Assembly (NCBI GenBank): GCA_018894105.1
Contig: CM032123.1
Span: forward strand, 1,055,001-1,119,000
Origin: Jacaranda mimosifolia
Lineage: Eukaryota > Streptophyta > Magnoliopsida > Lamiales > Bignoniaceae
Reading direction: 5' to 3'
DNA: 64,000 bases
The position numbers and the translations under genes are program-made. Positions 10,450 through 21,607 of the stretch are shown one piece after another. The notes beneath the pieces were generated by a model. The model did no database searches. It had not been told where the DNA came from and worked only from the letters and a program-made list of their open reading frames with translations. Numbering within the stretch: position 1 is the stretch's first letter; each line of letters starts with the position of its first letter.

Positions 10450-12404
10450 ATGGATCAAACTGAAGAGAAGAAAAAAAGAAACAGAGAAAGAGCGAAGCAA
10501 TGTTATCATAATATGTCTATTGAAAAGAAAGAAAAATTACTTGAGTATCGTAGAAAACAATATTTAGAACGCGTTAAAGGACTTAAAGTTCAAATGAAGT
10601 CTTCAAATAATATTCAATGTTCATCAACTCAAGTTAATACTATAGCTACTTGTTCCAATAAATCTCCTCAATCTTATCAGAGCTCATTTCAGCGTCGTAA
10701 TCTACGTAGAGAATTTATAAATGCTCATATATTACAAGATAGTGAATCCAATGAAATTTCTTCTGATTGTTTTAGTTCTTTTACAATTCTAGCTCGTTTT
10801 AATCGTTTACTTTTAGTTCCAATAGTTCCTTGGATATTACCATCAACACCACCCTGTCAATATTACAATGCTCAGAAATTCATTCATGAGCCTCCTCCTT
10901 TTTGTTGTGCAAATGGTGAAGTGTCTTTAGCACCTATTTCATCCAATCTAATTTTGCAGCATCTTTTTGCTTATGACACTTCTACTATTGGAAATAGATT
11001 CAGACGGAGGGTTCGTACATATAATAATAATCTTGCGCTTACATCTATTGGAATGAAAACTGATACAAATTTTTGTTGGAGTAATCAAGGTATATATACT
11101 TTAAAAGTAAATGATCAAGTTTCTCATAAATTTGAAGCTTTTAATAATAGTGTCGAACTTCCAAGACGCCTTCAGTTATTTTTCTTAGACACAGCTGAAG
11201 ATATAGGAATAAATGCTCTAAAAAAATATGATCTCGAAGCTGATATTCTTGATTTGCTGCTTCAAGCTTTAGCAAATAATCCATATTTTCAGATTTTCAA
11301 AAGGATGCGTTCTTGGGATAATTTGGAAAATTTTCAAGTTGTGTTGCGTGCTCATCCTCAATTAAATCAAAAAACACATAATATACCCACAATTGAACCG
11401 ATTGCTGGAATTTGGGATGAAACTACTGATGAGCCTGAAGATATGAATCGCGATATTAAAGTATATGGCTTAGATAATTCAAGTCATACGATCTTGTATC
11501 ATTATGACTGTTATGATCCTCTACAATATCCTTTACTTTTTTCACTTGGAGAACCTGGTTGGCATGCTGGTATTGAACGTTCTTCATTATCTACAAATAT
11601 AAGAAAAAGATGTCGAGGATAAAACATTGTGTTTCCATCAATAGAACAGTCAGCATCTGATGTGGTGCAAATTGAAACTGAAGGTATGTTGTATTCAAAT
11701 GAAAAAAACACTTTACAACAACAGATTTACTTAGACTATTATACTTATATTCATATTATTTTTGCAGTTTATCTACAAAATAGAAACAAGAAAACAAATG
11801 TCTCTTGTCGTGAACATACTGCTTACAGATGCCAAATGCGTGAAAATCATTTTAATTGTATACTTCATTCAGGAAGATTAGGACAACAATATAGCATAGA
11901 TTCATATATAAAAATCGAAACACAATGCTTGGATTTCTACAGATCGGAACAACAACAATTTGATGCGAGGACTGAAAGTTTACAAGGAATAGTTGACTCT
12001 TTAGGAGTTGATGGTTTGGATGACCCAACAAAAATAGGTCGGCGTGTTTTGTTGCCTTCATCTTTCATTGGAGGACCAAGAGATATGATGAAGAGGTATA
12101 TCAATGCAATTGCTTTAGTTCAAAAGTATGGTAATCCTGATTTGTTTATTACAATGACGTGCAATCCAAATTGGAAGGAATTAAAGATCATCTTCTACCA
12201 GTTGAAGAACCAAATGATCGACTTGATTTAGTTGCTCGTGTTTTTCGATCTAAGCTTGAAGAATTTAAAGAAGAAGTGGTAAAAAAGAAGCTTTTTGGAG
12301 AAGTTGCTGCTTATGTTTATGTCATTGAATATCAAAAGCGAGGTCTCCCACATGCTCATTGGATTATTATTTTGAAAGAGCTACATAAGCTAACCAGTCC
12401 ATAA
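10450..12404 (+). pseudogene. Helitron Rep-protein fragment (Helitron_like_N), broken
   Basis: Remnant of the rolling-circle Rep/helicase protein of a plant Helitron. The frame opens at 10,450 with a basic coiled N-terminus. Around 11,480-11,560 it has the family block CYDPLQYPLLFSLGEPGWH. Further on come SFIGGPRDM and ITMTCNPNW, and near 12,340 GLPHAHW, the HUH metal-binding motif of the nickase. Breaks: an in-frame TAA at 11,620-11,622, a frameshift at about 12,170-12,230, and a stop at 12,402. The catalytic tyrosines and the Pif1-type helicase that should follow are missing, so it cannot transpose itself. No CTRR 3' terminus with hairpin was located. The low GC and lack of introns fit a transposon rather than a host gene. 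Confidence 0.9.
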
Positions 12405-13664
12405 TTATATGATAATATTATAAGTGCTTTTTCACCTAAAAGTGGTATCACATTTTGCTAATATGAGGAAAAAATGTACTATTCTATTCCTTGAAGATCA
12501 TGATAAGACTCCAAAAAATTTAAATTGATTACTTATTTTTCCAGTACTAAAAATTGTGATAAAATTTTGTTTGATTAAAAAAAAAAAAAGTTTTAGGTAG
12601 AAATTTTGAATTGAATTACTTATTCTTTTAATACCAAAAAGTTTATTTGATAAAAAAAGTTTGTGTTATAACAAATTTGAATTGAATAAATATTTGATGC
12701 CAACATGTTTGATAAAATGAATTTTGATATATTTTGTAATAAGATGATAAAAATCAATTTTATTTTAAAACAACGATAATATAATTTTATTTTCTCTTCT
12801 CCTTCTCCAATTTTACCCTCCCCCGCCCCTCAATTATTTAACTTTATCAAAAACTTCTCCTTTTTTATTTATCCCAAAAACTTGAAAATTCATTTACATT
12901 TATATTATTTTAAAAATTACATTTATTTATCTTAGACTTCAAAAATAAATAAAAAAATTAAAATTTACTAAAATTGCTAGCACATAATAAAAGATATTCC
13001 ATGCTTATATTATTGATATAGAGACTTGAATAACATTGCTTAAAAAAATTAAAAAAAAATTGGTTTTCGGTTAGGTTAACCGAACCGAATCATTTTTCTT
13101 TTTGATTTTGATTTCAATTAACAGAGTAAAAATGTCAAACCGAACCGAAAGTTGAGTTTTTGAAAGTATAAAACTGAACCGGGTTCTGTTTGATTTTTCT
13201 GATCCGTTCAATCGATTTTAATTTTTTTTGCACACCCTTAACTACAGATTGAACAAATAAAATTACTACAAATTTCAAATTTACATTTGAGAGTTCATAT
13301 ACTATTTGTACATTTTTTTTTTCCCCTTAACATAAGGTATAACTATTTTTTAAGAAAAGTAAAGAGTTTTTAATTTGTTTTTAAAATCTTAACAAACTCT
13401 TCTTAACTATATTAATTATATAATTGTCACCAGTAATTAATTTATTATAAGTTCTAAAATCTTATTTTATCCAAATATTTTAACAGCTTATTCTTAAATA
13501 ACATCTAATATTTTATAATTACAATAAACATCTTAAATAAGTTTATCCAAATAGCCTCTCACATTAATTAACAAATTTTGAAGGATCAAACTGAGATACA
13601 TGTAAGATGTTGGCTGAGATGCTATTCACCTAAAAAATACACTGTACCAAATTTTAATGAATTA
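12405..13664. other. Gene-free stretch between Helitron relic and copy B
   Basis: No coding sequence supported. About 13,320-13,560 is a degraded CTTATAAG-type hAT-like MITE that ends TTTATCCAAATAGCC. The rest is AT-rich and unassigned. Confidence 0.45.
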
Positions 13665-13845
13665 ATTGATAAGACTAACCATAAATGATGACAATATAGT
13701 AATAACGACTACTTCATAATCAGAATACTGATCAAAACTAACTAATATTCTCCATATTTTGACTTTGAAAGTGAAGTAAATTATGATATATTAAGATATA
13801 ATTATTAACAAATAAATCACCAACAAAGGCGCATATATACATTAG

Positions 13846-14180
13846 AAGCTAGTTTTTTTGCTTTAATATTGCATGAAAGATACACAACCAACTCAATTTC
13901 AACGCTTGGTTTATTTTTAGAAATATTTGATACGGTTAGGGTTCGTCATTCATTTAAGACCAAGTTTGGTTTGTGTATTAAGGCCCTGGGCGCGATATGT
14001 TTTTCAATGAAAATAAATTACAGTTTGTCAAATGAGATAATCATATCAGGTAACAATTAAACTTGAATATTAAGCTATTTAAAATATGTAAATAAATATT
14101 AAATATGATACATAATAACCTACTATTTATTCTAATAATGTGTATCATGTCTAATCTAAACACACCAAACAAACGAGCTC
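13846..14180. mobile_element. PIF/Harbinger-like MITE, copy B
   Basis: Same insertion as 176-512, flanked by TAG on both sides (13,843-13,845 and 14,181-14,183). The left end has decayed (AAGCTAGTTTTTTTGC) while the right end keeps CAAACAAACGAGCTC. Confidence 0.72.
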
Positions 14181-14325
14181 TAGAAATATGATCACTTCAA
14201 GATTCACATCATTTTGCAGTACATGAAAACCAAAACTTAAAAAAACTCCTTTGCCTCTTTTTATCACTTACACACAAAAAGAGGATGATTTCTTCTTCTT
14301 CTTCTTCTTCTAAGCGGGTTCAAAA

Positions 14326-14808
14326 TTATAAAGAAAAAACATCAGCAAGGCTCCAGCTGGCAACACTTTCAGCTAGCAACAGTTTATCAATCATAACTTT
14401 CTCTCCAAACCTGTAAGAAAATCTCAACGCCCCCTGCGAATTAACGCAGCCCTTCTGCACCGGGAAAGTAAACACCGCGCTTCCGCCGTTAGCTTTCGCA
14501 CAATCGAAAAGTTCCTTCATGGAGGTATGAACTTCTCCGATGTATCTATCTCCCAGCTTCCTCTTGCAGTACAATTTTACCACAAGCATCGTGTTATAGT
14601 TCTGCAACATCGACTCGCGTAGAGTGTAGCTCATCGGGAAATTCCAGGCCGGATTTACCTCTCCGTGCTTGTCCGTCGGCGTTCGTTTCTCGGTCTCCGG
14701 CACGCCGCCGATCGTAACCCTGGCGTGCACCTTCATCTTGCAGATTCTGCGGACGTTTTCGAGGTCGTTCGCTGAAATTAGGGTTATCTCGAACTTTCTG
14801 CAGTCCAT
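14326..14808 (-). CDS. Small C2-domain protein (copy B)
   Basis: A 160-residue intronless protein that is almost entirely one C2 domain of the plant SRC2/BAP type. Visible features are the start MDCRKFEITLISANDL, a basic first loop (VRRICKMKVHARVTIGG), the VNPAWNFPMSY block and GDRYIGEVHTSMKEL. Such domains bind phospholipids, often with calcium; membrane association is therefore likely but not shown here. There is no signal peptide or membrane segment. It differs from copy A at about nine scattered positions and in the last residues, where copy B keeps SLADVFSL. It lies head-away from UFM1 on the same strand, about 3.6 kb from the UFM1 stop. A TTC-repeat microsatellite (about 14,291-14,311) lies just past its stop, in the likely 3' UTR. 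Confidence 0.88.
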   Translation of the reverse strand: MDCRKFEITLISANDLENVRRICKMKVHARVTIGGVPETEKRTPTDKHGEVNPAWNFPMSYTLRESMLQNYNTMLVVKLYCKRKLGDRYIGEVHTSMKELFDCAKANGGSAVFTFPVQKGCVNSQGALRFSYRFGEKVMIDKLLLAESVASWSLADVFSL

Positions 14809-15026
14809 GGAATAAAGTTTAAGTAGAAGTTTGTGTTGAAATGGGGAAGGTGAAGGAGGGTTTGTGTGGAAGCAATAGAATAGTAGATAGAAATAGTTGC
14901 ATGCTTAAATCTTTAAATAAGCAGCGAAGAAGAAGACGAAGTTATCAGTCAACGCGCGTTTTTGGATACATATTAGCATTTTCTTTTCACCGTACTAAAA
15001 TGGGACAATCAGCTGTAGGAGGACAC

Positions 15027-15198
15027 TTTACATCTTTTATTCCATTCTTTATTTTATCTTCTATTCTAACATATTGATTTATATCAAATATGTCTGATTT
15101 TTAATCAAATATTTTTATAATGAAATATTTAATACACGTGTCATATATTCATGAAATAGAATAGGAGATACAATAGAAAATAAAATAGAAGATTTTAA
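15027..15198. mobile_element. Short MITE, family 'GATC-TTTATTC', copy B counterpart
   Basis: Same insertion as 1,261-1,429, with inverted ends (CATCTTTTATTCCATTC and AAAATAGAAGATTTTAA). Shared by both duplicates, so it is older than the duplication. Confidence 0.68.
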
Positions 15199-16197
15199 CC
15201 GGTAAGCACTTTATAAGTTACTGATAATTTAGCATATTCGATGCATGTGTTAAAATATTTATAATATTTCTTTATATAATAAATATTTATTTATTTTTCA
15301 TGTAACTAATGTAAATTTATTTTAATAATTTTAATATATTTATTTAAATTTTCTCATAATAAGAATTAAAGATCGATCATCATAATATGGTAATTGTAGA
15401 CATAAAATAAGTAAATTATAAATTATAGTAATTATATAACTTCTAGTGATTAGAATTAAAAGAAAAAAAGAGTGAGTGCATTTTAGAAAAATCATTTAAA
15501 AACACACCAAAGGAAGGATACGCCTTTTATTAATAGTATAGATTCAAAATATTTGACATTTTAAAAAAATTTCATAAAGTTTTGATATTATTAAATTTTA
15601 AAGAAAAAAACTATAAGCTTCTAACATAATATATTAGTACCTTATAAATTCTTTTAAGGAAAAGTAAACAGCTTTTAATTAATTTTTAAAATTTTAATAA
15701 TCTTATTAATTGTAAATCACTATTACTAATGTTATATAAGTTTCAAAATATCACATTATATGAAATAGAATTTTACAGGACTTTTTAAATAAATTTAACC
15801 AAACACCCTTTAATTATACTAAAATGTCTACATCTATTTTAAGACGATTTATAAATTACTGGTCCAACTAAATTTTAATTTAACAACTTTTTTCTTCTTC
15901 TTTATAACAGTATGGGATGACTGAATTATGACATTAGGAAGCTCTCGTGTAGTTTCGTCACTCCTTTTCCTGAGAAATTAATAATTAATTAATATTCGTA
16001 CCATAGAATAAACCTTAAAACTTGTCTGCTTCAATCGTTATATAAGTCCCAATTGTTATAATTTTCCACTGACTTTGTTTGGTTTGGTTCATAATATTGA
16101 TAAAGAAGACCGACAATCATACAAGCGTTGGTCAATTTAGGGAGACTGCCGGCTTCCTAGTTAATTTCCAAGTGTCCCTAGTATTAGTATTCATTGG

Positions 16198-16371
16198 TTC
16201 AGATCCTCTATTTTATTCTTTATTTCATCTCCTATTTTATTTCATGAATATATAAATTGTATATTAAATATATTTTTTTTATAAAAATAACTGATTAAAA
16301 ATCAAATACACTTGACATAGATACAACAAATTTTAATAAGAGATAGAATAGAGAATGATAAAAGATCCAAA
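16198..16371. mobile_element. Short MITE, complete in copy B, truncated in copy A
   Basis: Ends CAGATCCTCTATTTTATTC and GATAGAATAGAGAATG followed by AAAGATCC form inverted repeats. In copy A (2,535-2,665) the right-hand terminus and about 80 bases of flank are deleted. Confidence 0.68.
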
Positions 16372-16464
16372 GTGGGTGTTCATCGTATCTTATTTCGATA
16401 AAATTCCCTTAGCCAATTTAATTGAAAAATTAAAACTTTGACTTAATTAATTAATATTAAAATT

Positions 16465-16657
16465 CAGTGGCTTGTAGCTCAATGGGCATCAATCTCCCCG
16501 TATTATATGAGATGTCTTGTGTTCGACTCAAAATGGGCGTATTATGCACCTTATGTGTATCTGATTATATTATAGTTCAATTTACTTGGTTTGTTAATAG
16601 AATGATATTGACTTATTGGAAGGTTAACTTCGTCATTTGTAATATTATTTAAAAAAA
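16465..16657 (+). mobile_element. tRNA-derived SINE, family A, copy 2
   Basis: Same insertion as 2,711-2,906. Box A-like TGTAGCTCAATGGGC and box B-like TGTTCGACTC are better kept here than in copy A. The 3' end is TCGTCATTTGTAATATTA plus A's. A short open frame that crosses it (16,467-16,652) is not a gene. Confidence 0.8.
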
Positions 16658-17399
16658 TTAATTTCAATATTCACAAATTATGTCCATTTTTATGAGAATT
16701 AATACAGAAATAGAAAAACATAATTTTTTTCTTAATTAATTCGAAAAAAATAAGGTATGTCTTAAAGAACATATTGTAAAACATAAAATTACCGTTTTTT
16801 ACATATATGTCGTGAAGAGCTAAAAAATTGACACATAATAAATTTTGGATCTCTACCCTTTAATTTGCAAGTTTTTATTTTTATTTCTTTTTTTTTTAAT
16901 TATTAATCAGGAAATCTATTACAGAAATTATGTCTTGATTTCGTTTTACTACAAGTTATTCAGTTAATAAATGTCAACTTGTCCAAGAGGCACGAATTGT
17001 TTGTTCTGAAATTACATGGAAATCCTATCATTGAACAAATCAAGACAGACCTTGACTTAGTAACGGAAAGAATTGATCACAATTATTTTTCTGAATTTGC
17101 GTGGAGTCTACTATACAAAAATTATTATAATGATTAATTGATTAGATAAGCTTGGGAGTCCGAAATTATTTAAAATTTTCACACTCTTTTTGGTAATACA
17201 TCTTGTTTATGTCCATGGAAAAATATAATGACCTTCTATGAATTATACAATTTACCGCTCTAATTTGGGATGTCATATGAATTTGTAGGGGAAAAAAAGA
17301 AAAAAGAAAAAAAAAATTGGGATGTTATTAATTGATGTGGTCGAAATTAAGATTTAGGGATTTCTTCAAAAATTAATTATATGAGAGTAAATAATGTAG

Positions 17400-17820
17400 G
17401 GGCTTGTTTGCTTGGACATATAGGATTAGGAGGGATTAATATGCTAGTGATACATAACCTACAAATAATATCCAAAATCATGTAATCTATTATTTGCTTG
17501 GATTTTAAAAATTAGTGATATCTCATGTTTAATAATATTTAATATTTGGCTGGCAAGATTGCTCAATGTGATTACAATTTGTAATGTCCAAAATGTCCTA
17601 ACTTCTAAAAAGATAAATTTTCAAAATTTGGTAGAAGGCGTTGAGGATAGGGTTTTTATGAAGATAAGAATGTCATTTTCATTCTTTATCAGATCAAATT
17701 TGAAAGGATGGAAAATGGATCAAGTCAAGATGACTTGATCCATAAACTAGCTTGGCCCATAATATCATGTCGGACCACAAAGATATCATGGGTCATAAAA
17801 ATGTAAAGCAAACAAGAGAT
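17400..17820. mobile_element. MITE with GCTTGTTTGCTTGG ends at the site occupied by a different MITE in copy A
   Basis: About 420 bp with ends GGGCTTGTTTGCTTGG and AAAGCAAACAAGAG, close to the ends of 3,937-4,281. The interior is unrelated to the copy A element and contains GATTAGGAGGGATTAATATG and CATAATATCATGTCGGACC words. The right boundary is approximate. Confidence 0.6.
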
Positions 17821-18161
17821 AAAGCTTGAAAATGGTTCGTCATAGAATTTATTCGAGTTAAAAAAATAATTAGATGTTTCATCATTAATCAGTATTTATA
17901 GTGCTAGAATTTAGATATTGTACTGATATCCATCTTAATACTTTGTGCTGCTCTAGAAGTGATTTGATTGGCATGCAAAATTTATTATGAATCATTTCAA
18001 TTTGAATTTTTATCAAGATAAAATTCTCCCCAATAAATAGAAAAACCATCCAAATCTTATGGGCCAGAATTAGTCAAGGTCAATGATCCCACACCTCAAA
18101 TAATAAATACTACCTTCTGTATTGTTTTACCTGGTAAACTGAATAGAATCTTCCTCTAATA

Positions 18162-18193
<32 letters not shown>

Positions 18194-18451
18194 TAGAATC
18201 TTTCTCTAAAATTTGTCTATTTTAATTAATCAACTGGCCTATTGTCTTATGTTAACGAAAAATCTACAGTGTCGCAATCGCAACTGAGTATGAATCTTCT
18301 GCTCTCTTAAATCAAAATTGGTTCACTACAACAACCATCATTAATTTCGTTTTCGGTGTAATTATATAAGCTAGAAAAGAGCTACAAAGTGCTAGTCCAA
18401 GGATGAAAGTAGTACATGTTTAAGAAAAACAAATCCATCTGCAGCTTGACT

Positions 18452-20013
<1,562 letters not shown>

Positions 20014-21607
20014 GTTTTTCCTATTACTTTTCTTTTCTATTCTGTTTAAAAAGGAGTATAAAAGGTGGTATTTATATTATGTATACAGCTACGTAATACA
20101 TAGGCGCGGGGATAGAAAAAATTAGAATTGTTTATATCACAAAGGATGAATAGAAAAAAATATCAAAATGATACAAATTTATTATGATGATTTAATAAAT
20201 AATTCAAAATATTAAATTTATTGTAACTCAAAATTATCCAAGCTAGTTTAATGAATTAATTATTATTTAAATAATAAATATAATATTTTTTAGGAGAACA
20301 ATCTATTCTGTTATTTATTATAAAAAAATAATTAATGAATGGCATTAGTGTTGATTGATTCTATATTAGGCTGAAAGTAGATGTAGAAATTATAGGGTTA
20401 ATTTGGTCACCTTGGATCATTTATTCCATTCTGTATTTCATCTCCTATTTCAATATACTGTATATATACTGAGTGAATTTGGTTCTCAATCAATTATTTT
20501 TATAAAAAAATATTTAATACACGTATCACACTTCTATGCAATGGAATAAAAGATGAAACATATAGTAGAATAGAAGATCTAAATCATGATTTAGTGGCTC
20601 GAATAATTTTTAAACACAGAGAAATTTAGGAAAAAACATAGTTTTCTATTTCTAAACTTTCTTGATTTGTAATCTATGTGTAGCATCAATAATAAAAAAT
20701 TGATTGGAAGAACTTCTATTCTTGTTAGTAAAGAGTTGTTCAGAATTTAAATTGTAGTAAAAAGTGTGAATATTTAAAAATTATAATTATTTAACTTTCA
20801 ACATTTTTTTCTGATTTGCCCCGTGAGAATTAAAAGTAGAAGGACGACCCTAAATACTCTACAACATCTAAAATTTAGTTAAAAATTGAAAACCAGCTTC
20901 TGAAATTGTTGCAAATATTCTCCAATGCCAGTTATCGCTGATTGACCGGTATCATGTTTGGAATGATACCGCAATATATATTATGTTCAAATTTTATACT
21001 CATCAATATTATGTTTGGGATGATATTCCAATATACATCATGTTCAAGATTTATCCTCATCATTCTTGTGTAAAAACAAGAAATGAACATCTCTATGGAT
21101 AAATCTCAATATATGTATGATTTTTTTCTTTTTTTATCACTACTAGCGGTCGTTGCACGCAATTTTTGCGAGCATAAAACTACTTATTGATTAATTTACA
21201 ATTAATACATGAAATAATTTAAATTATGAGTAAAGTTAAAATTGTATTAGATGTTCTAATATGATAAAGAAAATAATGAAAAATGGAATTTTGACATTAC
21301 AAATTTGTGGGTTTGTGGGTTGTGAAAAGTACAATTGTGATCTTATTGAACCATCACTTTTAAAGGGCAATTTAAGGGAAAAATTTGGAATATTAATAAA
21401 TTGTTCATTTTATCCTTCAAACTGCATTATTCATTTTAGTTGCTGGAATAATTGAATGATAAATTATGTAAAAAATTACAAATAACTTCCGCTTTAGATA
21501 CAAAATAACCTTTCTTTTTATAATAATATAGATAGATATGTATTGTATTGGGTCAATAAGAATGCCAAACTATAAGCACCTTAAGCGCTGAAAAGTTGCT
21601 TAGGTGC
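20014..21607. other. Intergenic region between UFM1 and the thaumatin-like gene
   Basis: Holds the MITE at 20,413-20,586 and AT-rich sequence. A short open frame at 21,261-21,455 resembles nothing known. The first bases left of the UFM1 start should contain its promoter; I see no clear element. Confidence 0.5.
20413..20586. mobile_element. Short MITE, family 'GATC-TTTATTC'
   Basis: A 174 bp element with ends GGATCATTTATTCCATTC and GAATAGAAGATCTAAATC as inverted repeats. It is the clearest complete member outside the segmental duplication. Confidence 0.72.
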
